Position numbers and translations under genes: made by a program. From assembly GCA_963750995.1 (NCBI GenBank), contig CAVVST010000004.1:992001-1056000 (forward strand): DNA of 64,000 nucleotides. Reading direction: 5' to 3'. The notes beneath the pieces were generated by a model. It did not search any database, was not told the origin of the DNA, and saw only the letters and a list, made by a program, of their open reading frames with translations. Source of the DNA: CAVVST01 sp963750995. GTDB taxonomy: Bacteria; Acidobacteriota; Vicinamibacteria; Vicinamibacterales; UBA2999. Below, piece by piece: positions 55,222 through 62,659 of the stretch; position 1 is the first letter of the stretch, and every line of letters starts with the position of its first letter.

Positions 55222-55727
55222 AACAGGCGTGCGCCTTCGAGGCGCAACAACGTTTCCTTGCGCCATAGCTGGCCGCCGTAACCGCCAAGCCCGCCGTTCT
55301 TGTTGATCACCCGGTGGCACGGGACCACGATCGCCACCGGGTTCATTCCATTCGCGTGTCCCACGGCACGCGGCGCGCCAGGTGCGCCGATCGCCCGCGC
55401 CAGATCCTCGTAGGAGCGGGTCGCTCCATAGGGAATCCGCCGCAGTTCCGACCACACCCGCTCCTGAAACGGCGTCCCGCGCATCACCAGGGGAACCGTG
55501 AACGCAGCCAGCTCGCCAGCAAAGTAACGCGCAAGTTCCTGCTGCAGCAGGTCAAGGTGTGGACTCTCGCCCGGCGCAAGCTCGCATCCGAGCCGGCGGC
55601 GGATGGTCTGAATTTGCGGCTCGAGTCGGTCGGGCTCGGGGAACTCGAGCAGGCAGATGCCCTCTGGTGATGCGCCGGCGATCAACCCGCCGAGCGGACT
55701 GTCGATGATGCGCGTGGCGACCTGCAT
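55218..55727 (-). CDS. ogt: Methylated-DNA--protein-cysteine methyltransferase
   Basis: A 169-residue protein; ATG at 55727 after AAGGGTGACGTG. The active-site loop IVVPCHRVINKNGGLGGYGG contains the acceptor Cys in PCHR. The helix-turn-helix part GTPFQERVWSELRRIPYGAT and SYEDLARAIGAPGAPRAVGH is standard. The N-terminal RNase H-like domain is short, as in Ogt. The protein removes O6-methyl groups from guanine by suicidal transfer. The stop codon overlaps that of the convergent dehydrogenase gene. Confidence 0.92.
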   Translation of the reverse strand: MQVATRIIDSPLGGLIAGASPEGICLLEFPEPDRLEPQIQTIRRRLGCELAPGESPHLDLLQQELARYFAGELAAFTVPLVMRGTPFQERVWSELRRIPYGATRSYEDLARAIGAPGAPRAVGHANGMNPVAIVVPCHRVINKNGGLGGYGGQLWRKETLLRLEGARLF

Positions 55728-55731
55728 CACG

Positions 55732-56226
55732 TCACCCTTCGGGCGCGGCGGTGAACTTGAACACATACGGGGAACCCTCCCCGCCGACGACGATCTCGTC
55801 GCCGGAATACAGCCTGGTTCGCCCGCCCTTCCGGTGCCCCCCGATCCGTCGCCCGGCGACGATCGTGCCCGCCACGCTGCCCCGGTCGACGACGAAAAAG
55901 TCGTCGTCGAGGCGTTCGATGGCGAAATGGTCGCGTGAGATTTGGATCAGCTCGGCTGATGGCGGCTCGCTCAGATACACGTCATTCAATTGCGGAGACC
56001 GGCCCAGCCGCTGTTCACGGGCAAAGTGCTCCTGCGACAGGCGGCTTTCCCGTCCGACCTTGAACGGAAAGTGCGTGAGGCGGACCTCACGCCTGCCGCC
56101 GAGCGCGTACGCCGCCTGCTCTGTGACCGCGACGAGAACTGGTTCAGTTGCCGGGGGCAAAGCAGTACAGGTAACCGGCGCCGCCACTGGGCGGCAGGCT
56201 CGCCTGGCTGCAGCCGCGGCTCGCAT
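55732..56226 (-). CDS. FHA domain protein, start uncertain
   Basis: The core FHA fold is clear: LTHFPFKVGRESR (glycine-Arg-Glu loop), VYLSEPPSAELIQISRDHFA with Ser..His, and a late GTIVAGRRI plus LYSGDEIVVGG. FHA domains bind phosphothreonine and report kinase signalling. From ATG 56226 the protein has 164 residues, but the first 28 are Ala/Arg-rich and overlap the upstream gene by 83 bases; a nearer start is not obvious (no ATG or GTG before VLVAVTEQ), so a rare start or a small indel is possible. It ends four bases before the MGMT start. Confidence 0.75.
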   Translation of the reverse strand: MRAAAAARRACRPVAAPVTCTALPPATEPVLVAVTEQAAYALGGRREVRLTHFPFKVGRESRLSQEHFAREQRLGRSPQLNDVYLSEPPSAELIQISRDHFAIERLDDDFFVVDRGSVAGTIVAGRRIGGHRKGGRTRLYSGDEIVVGGEGSPYVFKFTAAPEG

Positions 56227-56830
56227 GCGACGAATTCCACGAACCGTTCGTGTTGCCGATCTTGTCGTGATGCCCCACCTGCACGTTGCCCTTGCCGTCG
56301 ACGTTGCTCGTGTAGTTGATGCAGGTGTGGTCCATGTTGTCGGTGTAGGCGCGGCCGTCGGGCATCGACCCGGTCAGGATGTCGTGCTCGTTCGGCATGT
56401 CGCCGACACCCTTCACGGTCCCGCCCTTTTCGGTCAGCGAGCTGTTCTTGTTGATGCGATTGCCCATGCGCGCCAGGTCCAGGGTGTCGCCGTGCAGTTC
56501 GGCTACATTGGCGGCGATCATGGTGCCGCGCGCGTTGTACCAGGGTCCCGGGCCGATGCGGTCGCGGGCATTCACCGCGCCCGGACCCTGCGTGCTGAGG
56601 TAGGCGACCCACTTGACGTTGCCGCGACCGGCGGCCTGCGCGAGCATCTGGCAATGGGCGTCGGCGCCCGCCAGACCACCGTAATTGCCGCCGTCGCCTT
56701 TGGCGACGCTCGTGACGAAGAAAGACATCGGCGGCGGTGGCTGCTGGGGCGGCTGCTGCGCCAGGCTGATGGATGCCCGGAGTATCAGGGTGAGCGCGAT
56801 GATGGCGAGCGCGGGACGCACAGTAATCAT
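56144..56830 (-). CDS. Secreted lectin-like/endostatin-like domain protein
   Basis: A 228-residue protein. ATG at 56830 with GAGAGG upstream; signal peptide ITVRPALAIIALTLILRASI..LAQ. After a short Pro/Gln linker (QQPPQQPPPPMSFF), the domain FFVTSVAKGDGGNYGGLAGA, DAHCQMLAQAAGRGNVKWVA, YLSTQGPGAVNARDRIGPGP and WYNARGTMIAANVAELHGDT resembles a bacterial family sometimes called lectin-like or collagen NC10/endostatin-like. Cys residues near DAHC, HTCINY and YLYCF could form disulfides. The ligand is unknown. Divergent from the secreted gene at 56924. Confidence 0.65.
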   Translation of the reverse strand: MITVRPALAIIALTLILRASISLAQQPPQQPPPPMSFFVTSVAKGDGGNYGGLAGADAHCQMLAQAAGRGNVKWVAYLSTQGPGAVNARDRIGPGPWYNARGTMIAANVAELHGDTLDLARMGNRINKNSSLTEKGGTVKGVGDMPNEHDILTGSMPDGRAYTDNMDHTCINYTSNVDGKGNVQVGHHDKIGNTNGSWNSSHASRGCSQASLPPSGGAGYLYCFAPGN

Positions 56831-56923
56831 AGGAGCCTCTCTGGAGGTGAGCACTTCGTAAGTGCGCGCATCTTAGCCGATTTTCTGGCACTATTGCCGA
56901 CGCACTCTTCACGGAGGTCAGCT

Positions 56924-57616
56924 ATGCATATCGCCGCAATCATGGTCGCGCTGCTGCTGTTGTCGGTGCCTGGCGTCGCCCTTGCCCAGGAGGAATGGGA
57001 GGTGTTCGTTACCCCCCAGGACAGCTTCACGGTCAATTTCCCCGGCAAGCCGAAGATCGCCGACATCACGTGGCGGTCGCAGCTCGGCTTCACGCTGCCG
57101 GGACGGGTGTACAGCGCGGAGAAGGGAAAGGAACACTACTCGGTGACGGTGGTCGATTACCGGCCGCTCGAAGAGCAGGGGATCGCACGGTGGAAAGCCT
57201 GTCCTCCAGGCAATGCGCAGTGCCGCGACGGCGGCGCGACCATCGGTCCGGCCTACTGGAAGCAGGACGAACGCGGCGCCATCGCGTTCGCGATCGCCAA
57301 GTACCTCAAGAACCCGTCGTACGAAGTGACTGACTATGCGTGGGATTGGCAGGACATGGTCGAGGGCTACCACCTGCAGCTGAAGGGCGGCGGCATGCGC
57401 ACGCTGGTCTACGTCGCGATGCACGACCGCAAGCTGTTCGTGCTCGAGGCCGTCTCGCCCGAGTCGTATCCGGAACCGGGCCTCTTCACGCATTCGATGG
57501 GCTATCTCGACAAGGACGGCAAGCGAATTCGCTACACCGAGACCGTCTACTCGGGGTCGTACCACGGGCTCGGCGTCTATCCGCGGCCGCAGTACCGCGT
57601 CAGCGACCCGCAGTAG
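56924..57616 (+). CDS. Secreted protein of unknown function, 230 residues
   Basis: ATG 56924 follows CGGAGGTCAGCT. Signal peptide MHIAAIMVALLLLSVPGVAL..AQ. The mature part is beta-rich: EWEVFVTPQDSFTVNFPGKP, RVYSAEKGKEHYSVTVVDYR, LQLKGGGMRTLVYVAMHDRK and GVYPRPQYRV. The opening FVTPQDSFTVNFPGKPK recalls small periplasmic proteins with a PsbP-like or lipocalin-like start, but no firm family. There are two Cys residues (WKACPPGNAQCRDG) for a disulfide. Divergent from the lectin-like gene across 93 bases. Confidence 0.7.
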   Translation: MHIAAIMVALLLLSVPGVALAQEEWEVFVTPQDSFTVNFPGKPKIADITWRSQLGFTLPGRVYSAEKGKEHYSVTVVDYRPLEEQGIARWKACPPGNAQCRDGGATIGPAYWKQDERGAIAFAIAKYLKNPSYEVTDYAWDWQDMVEGYHLQLKGGGMRTLVYVAMHDRKLFVLEAVSPESYPEPGLFTHSMGYLDKDGKRIRYTETVYSGSYHGLGVYPRPQYRVSDPQ

Positions 57617-57620
57617 TCGC

Positions 57621-57822
57621 ATGAAGCGCGCCTGGCTCGCGCTGGTTCTGCTTGCAGGCGTTCCTGGGCTCGCGGCGTCCTGGGATCGGCCTCCCGACAA
57701 CGGCACGATGGGGAAGGAGGCGATCGAGCTATCGCGCTGTTCTGGGGTATGTCAACCGGCGGCGCGAGCCTGTCTTCCGAATCGTGTCGGCATTTTCTCT
57801 GCCCCGCGCATCGCCCCTTTAA
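57621..57822 (+). CDS. Small secreted hypothetical protein with a probable frameshift
   Basis: ATG 57621 follows the preceding stop by four bases and opens the signal peptide MKRAWLALVLLAGVPGLAAS. After GTMGKEAIE the frame appears to slip near 57730, continuing YRAVLGYVNRRREPVFRIVS and AFSLPRASPL to a stop at 57822. Without the slip the frame runs on in Ser/Arg-rich sequence to 57911. Joined length is about 67. No family is known. Confidence 0.4.
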
Positions 57823-57828
57823 TCATGA

Positions 57829-58365
57829 CTACAGTTTCGTCGGCCTCAGCGCTGCGACTGGTGTCCAACCGGCCTCGTTCGCGATGTTCCCGTGCGTATC
57901 GTACACAATGATCGCGCCGAACGGCCCTGATGCGGGATCATCCTGCAATTGATAGACGAACTTTCCGTTGGCGCTTTCGAGACGCTGCCGATTGCCGGTG
58001 GCCTGTCCACCAACCAAGTTCGGCGCACTGATGGGGAAGCGGAACTGGATTTCACCTTCCCGTATCTCAATCGCCTTCAACATGTCCGCATCGACAGACT
58101 GCCCGTCGCGCTTCAGAACGTGAATCGTCAGTTCTCCACCGCCGTTTTGATCCTGCCCGCCGGTGAACAATACGATGCACTTGCGCGACCCCTCCAGTAC
58201 ATCGAATCCGACCAGACCACCGCCGCCACTTCGGCCAGGAGCATATTCCGATCCGATGCGAATGGCCGCCGCATCCGAAATTTTGGAATCGACACAGAGT
58301 TCGTTACCGCGGACATGCACAACGCCGGCGCCGTTTTCATCAAGAACATTACGTGTAGTACTCAT
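57829..58365 (-). CDS. Hypothetical protein, 178 residues
   Basis: ATG 58365 follows GAAAGGATCAGCGC. The protein is soluble, beta-rich and Gly/Asp-rich: MSTTRNVLDENGAGVVHVRG, YAPGRSGGGGLVGFDVLEGS, LKAIEIREGEIQFRFPISAP and KFVYQLQDDPASGPFGAIIV. No signal peptide or catalytic motif is visible. GC content and codon use look slightly lower than in its neighbours, hinting at transfer. Its start overlaps the stop of a 43-residue frame by ATGA, so the two are probably coupled. Confidence 0.6.
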   Translation of the reverse strand: MSTTRNVLDENGAGVVHVRGNELCVDSKISDAAAIRIGSEYAPGRSGGGGLVGFDVLEGSRKCIVLFTGGQDQNGGGELTIHVLKRDGQSVDADMLKAIEIREGEIQFRFPISAPNLVGGQATGNRQRLESANGKFVYQLQDDPASGPFGAIIVYDTHGNIANEAGWTPVAALRPTKL

Positions 58366-58494
58366 GCGCTGATCCTTTCTTCGGGACGCCCAAGGTCCTG
58401 GCATTCGGCTTCCGTAATTTCAGATGCGACTTTGCGTAGTTCTTCGACCCACATGTCGCCGATGTTTTTCCACCGGAAACGAGACTCTTTCACC
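58362..58494 (-). CDS. 43-residue small protein, coupled upstream gene
   Basis: GTG 58494 opens a short frame containing RFRWKNIGDMWVEELRKVAS and EITEAECQDLGRPEERISA, ending with TGA overlapping the next ATG (ATGA). The sequence is a compact amphipathic helix with Trp, Glu and Lys, unlike random GC-rich code. The start is uncertain and the frame may extend upstream through an indel. The coupling supports a real gene. Confidence 0.4.
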
Positions 58495-58811
58495 CGACGT
58501 CAACAACCGCACGCTCAACGGCAACTTCAACGATATCTACGAGCGCGCTGCGGGTGCGCGAGCGCGGTCTCGACGACTTCGACTGTATACGCAGCACGTC
58601 GACGCTGAGACCCGGGCCAGGTAGTGGAGGGCGCTACCTCGAGGCCGGCTTCTTCGACTAGGCCAGGATTACATCTTTCGCCGTCCGCCGACATTCTGGA
58701 AAGCCCCTTCCCGCAGACATGCAGGCCGTGCACGTTTACAGCACCCTGCTGCGCGTAAACGCATCGGCGTACCGCTTGCGACCCTCCCTCCTGCGGGAAG
58801 CAGGAGGAAAC
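58495..58811. other. Gene-poor stretch with a possible protein tail
   Basis: A plus-strand frame at about 58548-58663 reads ALRVRERGLDDFDCIRSTST and ends YLEAGFFD at a stop; it could be the C-terminus of a lost gene, but no start or family is visible. The remainder, up to the ribosome binding site of the gene at 58812, shows nothing I can support. Confidence 0.3.
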
Positions 58812-59216
58812 ATGAAACGCACAGTGGGCGTGCTCGTCGTCGGGTTGCTGATGGCGGGAGTGGTCGTCGAATCACAGGGACGGGGAAAGCGCGCGGAAGC
58901 CGGCGTCGACCGCGCGGCCCCAGTCCAGCGGGTGTCGGGATCAGTTCAGATCGTCTTCGGCCGGCAGGACGCGCAGATCATCAGGGAATACTACGCGCCG
59001 CGGTATCGGAACCTGCCGCCGGGCCTCCAGAAAAAACTCGAGCGGACCGGTCAGCTTCCGCCAGGATGGCAGAAGCGATTCGAGCCGTTCCCTGTGGCGA
59101 TCGAGCGCCAGCTCGTTGCGCTGCCTGCCGGCTACCGCAGGGGAGTGGTCGATGGCCACGCGGTCATCTTCGACGACCGTACGCACGTCATGGTCGACGT
59201 GGCCGTGCTGTTCTGA
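58812..59216 (+). CDS. Small secreted RcnB/CigR-like protein
   Basis: A 134-residue protein; ATG 58812 after GCAGGAGGAAAC. Signal peptide MKRTVGVLVVGLLMAGVVVE. The mature part has LPPGLQKKLERTGQLPPGWQ and the ending GYRRGVVDGHAVIFDD-THVMVDV, which is typical of RcnB/CigR-type periplasmic proteins. These small proteins affect metal homeostasis or virulence-gene output in some species; here the role is unknown. Convergent with the HbpS/GlcG-like gene. Confidence 0.7.
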   Translation: MKRTVGVLVVGLLMAGVVVESQGRGKRAEAGVDRAAPVQRVSGSVQIVFGRQDAQIIREYYAPRYRNLPPGLQKKLERTGQLPPGWQKRFEPFPVAIERQLVALPAGYRRGVVDGHAVIFDDRTHVMVDVAVLF

Positions 59217-59245
59217 CCGCCGATCTCCCCTGGGTTCGCCTTCGC

Positions 59246-59761
59246 TTAGCGGGTCGCGCCGGACGGTTTCTTGAACACCGCGTCGATCGCCGCCTGCGCG
59301 CATTTCTCACCGTCGGCGCCCGACACGCCCATCGCCCCGACGACCTGGCCATCGACCATGATCGGCAGCGCACCTGGCTGCGGGAAATCGTTCATGAAGG
59401 TCGGCGCCAGGTTTTCACCCGTCCGCACGATCCGGTTGGTTTCCGAGGTGGCCCGCCGCCAGCGCAGCGCTGACTTCGCCTTCAACAGCGCCGTGTCGAT
59501 CGAGTTCGCCGCCGCGCCTTCCATCGCGTGAGACTCGATCAGGTTGCCGCCCCAGTCGAGGATGGCCATCGCCAGCACCTGCTTGTTCTGTTCGCCCCAT
59601 GCGGTACAAGCATCGGCGAGCGCGCGCGCCCCGGCGCTCGAGATTACCTTGATATCGCGCGTTGGCGAGGCCGTGCGCGCCGCCTGACCGGCGAGCGCGT
59701 CGGCAGTCACGCCGATCGTGGCCAGCAGCGCGACGAGGAGCACACCAGGTTGGATGCGCAT
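59246..59761 (-). CDS. Secreted heme-binding (HbpS/GlcG-like) protein
   Basis: A 171-residue protein; ATG 59761 after AGAAAGGAGAATTCAC. Signal peptide MRIQPGVLLVALLATIGVTA..LAGQ. The GlcG/HbpS domain is clear: AILDWGGNLIESHAMEGAAA, NSIDTALLKAKSALRWRRAT, and ALPIMVDGQVVGAMGVSGAD ending CAQAAIDAVFKK. Members bind heme or act in oxidative-stress sensing outside the cell. It follows the secreted VOC gene by 14 bases on the same strand, a likely operon. Confidence 0.85.
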   Translation of the reverse strand: MRIQPGVLLVALLATIGVTADALAGQAARTASPTRDIKVISSAGARALADACTAWGEQNKQVLAMAILDWGGNLIESHAMEGAAANSIDTALLKAKSALRWRRATSETNRIVRTGENLAPTFMNDFPQPGALPIMVDGQVVGAMGVSGADGEKCAQAAIDAVFKKPSGATR

Positions 59762-59775
59762 GTGAATTCTCCTTT

Positions 59776-60588
59776 CTACAACGGGTTGGGCCGTTCGTTC
59801 AGCTCGATGTACGTACCCCACGGATCGTAGATGAATGCGAGCGCCCCTCCGGTCTGCGCATTCTTCGTGTAAGGCCTGTCGATTTTGACCCCGGCGGCTT
59901 CCAGCTTCTTCATGAACGCCTCCAGGTTCTTCACGTCGAACCCGATGTGATCCAGCGAGCGTCCTTTCGTCGTCACCGTCGGCATGGTCGTGGCCGAGTA
60001 GCTCAGGTTGGCGCCCGGGATGTCGCCGGCTTTGTTCTGTCCGCGCATGCCGGGGGTCGCGCCGAAGTGCTTGAAGTACCACGCCTGCATCTCGGGGATT
60101 GCCGCCTCCGGCACGTTGAAGTGAATGTGATGGTGCTGGATCGGCATCTTCTGGTTCTTGTCTTCCAGGATCTCGATCCGGATTTCGTCAGGGGTGGTCA
60201 CGAACGCCTGGTCCAGGCGGCCGTTGTTGCCAGGCACGACTGGTACGCCCGCCGCCTTCCACGTCGCCAACGACTCCTGGACGTTCTGCACCAGGAATCC
60301 GACATGGTTCACCGCGCTGCCGACGGTTCCGCCTGACGGCGGCGGGGCGCCCTGTCCCTGGTGCAGGTACACCAGGACGCCGGGAAACCTCACCACCTCG
60401 AAGTTCCCCGCTTTGATCGCGGTGCCGCCCATCGCCACGAAGATCTTCTTGTTGGCCTCGACATCCCGGGTGTTGAGATGCCAGTGCCCCATCGTGACGC
60501 CCATGTCGTTTGGCGGGAACGCCTGGGCCCACGCCAGGCCGCCCGCCAGGAGCCACATCGCGCAACACATCGAAATCAGTCGTCTCAC
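59776..60588 (-). CDS. Secreted VOC (glyoxalase/dioxygenase-fold) protein
   Basis: A 270-residue protein. GTG 60588 follows AAAGGAG at six bases and gives a signal peptide (RRLISMCCAMWLLAGGLAWA). Two VOC modules follow: GHWHLNTRDVEANKKIFVAM and VNHVGFLVQNVQESLATWKA, then HHHIHFNVPEAAIPEMQAWY and RSLDHIGFDVKNLEAFMKKL with YDPWGTYIELNE. Metal-type His and Glu residues are kept (HWH, HHHIH, YIEL). The substrate is unknown; secretion of a VOC protein is notable, and a related secreted VOC gene lies at 62149. Confidence 0.85.
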   Translation of the reverse strand: MRRLISMCCAMWLLAGGLAWAQAFPPNDMGVTMGHWHLNTRDVEANKKIFVAMGGTAIKAGNFEVVRFPGVLVYLHQGQGAPPPSGGTVGSAVNHVGFLVQNVQESLATWKAAGVPVVPGNNGRLDQAFVTTPDEIRIEILEDKNQKMPIQHHHIHFNVPEAAIPEMQAWYFKHFGATPGMRGQNKAGDIPGANLSYSATTMPTVTTKGRSLDHIGFDVKNLEAFMKKLEAAGVKIDRPYTKNAQTGGALAFIYDPWGTYIELNERPNPL

Positions 60589-60613
60589 AGCCAACTCCTT
60601 TGGATGAACGCTG

Positions 60614-62107
60614 TTACCGCGATCGTCCGATGCCGCCCAGCACGCCGCGCAGGATCTGCCGCCCCAACTGACTCCCGACGGTGCGCGCCGCCTGCTTGGC
60701 CATGGCTTCGACCATGCCCTGGCGGCGCGTTGTCCCCCAGAGCCAGTCGTTCAGGGCGCCACTATTCTGCGCCCGTTCGGGGCCCGGCGGGGGCACCGAT
60801 GCGCTTTTCTGCTCGGCCACCTTCCTGGAGAGAATTTCGTACGCCGACTCGCGATTGACGGGCGCATCGTACTTCGCCCCGACCGGGCTGCGGGCACGAA
60901 TGGCCGCGCGCTCCTCCGGCGTCAGCGCACCGATCCGGCCGCGTGGCGGCGCCATCAGCGTCCGCTGTACTGGCATCGGCACGGCGTTTTCCTGGAGCGT
61001 CGAGACCAGCGCCTCGCCGATTCCGAGTGCGGCGATGACCTTTGCCACGTCGAGCGACGGGTTGGCCACGAACGTCTCGGCGGCAGTGCGAACCGCCTTC
61101 TGGTCGCGCGGCGTGTACGCCCGCAGGGCGTGCTGAATCCGGTTTCCGAGTTGTCCCAGAATCTCGTTCGGCACGTCGTCTGGAAACTGGGAGCAGAAGT
61201 AGACACCGACGCCTTTCGAGCGGATCAGCCGCACTACCTGTTCGATCTGCCGCAGCAGGGTCGCCGGCGCGCCGGCAAACAGCAGGTGCGCCTCGTCGAA
61301 GATGAAGGCGAGCCGCGGCTTCTCCAGGTCGCCGACTTCGGGCAGGTTCTCGAACAGTTCCGAGAGCAGCCAGAGGAGCACGCTCGAATAGAGCCGCGGC
61401 GTCTCGATCAGCTGGCCAGCCGCGAGCACGTTGATGATCCCGCGCCCCGTCAGGTCGGTCCGGAGAAGATCCGTCAGTTCGAGCGCCGGCTCGCCGAAGA
61501 ACAGGTCGCCACCTTCACGCTCGAGCGTCAACAGGGCTCGCTGCACGGCGGCAATCGACGAGGGGCTCACGAGCCCGTACTGTGTCGACACGTCGTTGCG
61601 GCTCTCGGCCACGAAGGTGAGCAGGGCACGCAGGTCGTCGAGATCGAGGAGCAGCAGGCCGCGATCGTCGGCGAGCTTGAACGCGATCTCGAGCACGCCC
61701 GTCTGCGTGTCGTTCAGTTCAAGCATGCGGGCGATCAGCGTCGGGCCGACCTCGCTGATCGTGGCGCGAAGCGGATGGCCGTTCGTCCCGTACAGGTCCC
61801 AGAAGATGACGGGGTTTGCTTCGGGTCGATGGTCGCCGATGCCAATGCGCTCGGCGCGCTGCTGAATGCGGTCGTTCACCTGGCCGGCCATGCCGAGACC
61901 CGCCACGTCGCCTTTGACGTCGGCGATGACGACGGGTACGCCGATGCGGGAGAAGCCCTCCGCGATCAGCATGAGCGACACGGTCTTGCCGGTGCCGGTA
62001 GCGCCGGCCGTCAGTCCGTGGCGATTGCCATATTTCGCGCGAAGGTAGACCGGCTCGTCGCCCTTGCCGAGAAGGATGTCGTTCGGGTCCCTGGCCATGG
62101 CGGCCAT
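60614..62107 (-). CDS. HerA-like ATPase of the DUF853 family
   Basis: A 497-residue protein. P-loop GLTAGATGTGKTVSLMLIAE at about 31-50, followed by VPVVIADVKGDVAGLGMAGQ and an Asp-rich Walker B region RLAFIFDEAHLLFAGAPATL; the arginine-finger part is RSKGVGVYFCSQFPDDVPNE. These define the DUF853/YjgR group of FtsK-HerA ATPases. The C-terminus is Gly/Arg-rich (GSQLGRQILRGVLGG). The biological role is unknown. ATG 62107 is the likely start, with a second ATG three codons later. Divergent from the small VOC gene. Confidence 0.88.
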   Translation of the reverse strand: MAAMARDPNDILLGKGDEPVYLRAKYGNRHGLTAGATGTGKTVSLMLIAEGFSRIGVPVVIADVKGDVAGLGMAGQVNDRIQQRAERIGIGDHRPEANPVIFWDLYGTNGHPLRATISEVGPTLIARMLELNDTQTGVLEIAFKLADDRGLLLLDLDDLRALLTFVAESRNDVSTQYGLVSPSSIAAVQRALLTLEREGGDLFFGEPALELTDLLRTDLTGRGIINVLAAGQLIETPRLYSSVLLWLLSELFENLPEVGDLEKPRLAFIFDEAHLLFAGAPATLLRQIEQVVRLIRSKGVGVYFCSQFPDDVPNEILGQLGNRIQHALRAYTPRDQKAVRTAAETFVANPSLDVAKVIAALGIGEALVSTLQENAVPMPVQRTLMAPPRGRIGALTPEERAAIRARSPVGAKYDAPVNRESAYEILSRKVAEQKSASVPPPGPERAQNSGALNDWLWGTTRRQGMVEAMAKQAARTVGSQLGRQILRGVLGGIGRSR

Positions 62108-62148
62108 TATGACGTGGACGAAGTATGCTTTTGCCCCGGAGGATCAAT

Positions 62149-62655
62149 ATGACTTCTCGTGCGGGCTACGCGGGCATATCTACGGCGTTCGTCGTTGGCA
62201 TCGTGGTCGGCGGCGCGGCGTTGTCGGTAGGCGCGCAGGCGAACCGTGTTCCTGGCAACAACGGCGTCAACCATGTCGGTATCAACGTCGCGAATATGAA
62301 CGAGGCCATCGCGTACTACGGCAAGAATTTCGGGTTCGGCGAGGCGGCCGTGATTCACGACGACAAGGGGCAGCCGACGCTCGCCTTCATCCAGGTCAGC
62401 CGCAACACGTTCATCGAGCTCGGACCGGCTACCGCCGAGCGCCCCGCGGGGATCAACCATTTCGGCATCCACGTCGACGACGCGAAAGCCGCAACTGCAA
62501 ACCTGCGGCAACGCGGCGTCAAGATCGACGAGCCGCGGGTCGGGCGGACTATCTCGTTCATCACGAGCGTGACCGATCCTGCCGGCGTCAGGATGGAACT
62601 GTCCGAGATCGGGCCGGAGTCGATGCTCGGAAAGGCGATTGCCAGCTGGAGATAG
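62149..62655 (+). CDS. Small secreted VOC-family protein
   Basis: A 168-residue protein; ATG 62149 after CCGGAGGATCAAT. Signal anchor GYAGISTAFVVGIVVGGAAL. One VOC module: NGVNHVGINVANMNEAIAYY, TFIELGPATAERPAGINHFG, IHVDDAKAATANLRQRGVKI and DPAGVRMELSEIG. Metal ligands of the VOC fold (H in NHVGI, E in FIEL, H in NHFGI, E in MELS) are in place. Together with the VOC gene at 59776 it frames the DUF853 gene. The substrate is unknown. Confidence 0.85.
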   Translation: MTSRAGYAGISTAFVVGIVVGGAALSVGAQANRVPGNNGVNHVGINVANMNEAIAYYGKNFGFGEAAVIHDDKGQPTLAFIQVSRNTFIELGPATAERPAGINHFGIHVDDAKAATANLRQRGVKIDEPRVGRTISFITSVTDPAGVRMELSEIGPESMLGKAIASWR

Positions 62656-62659
62656 GAAG

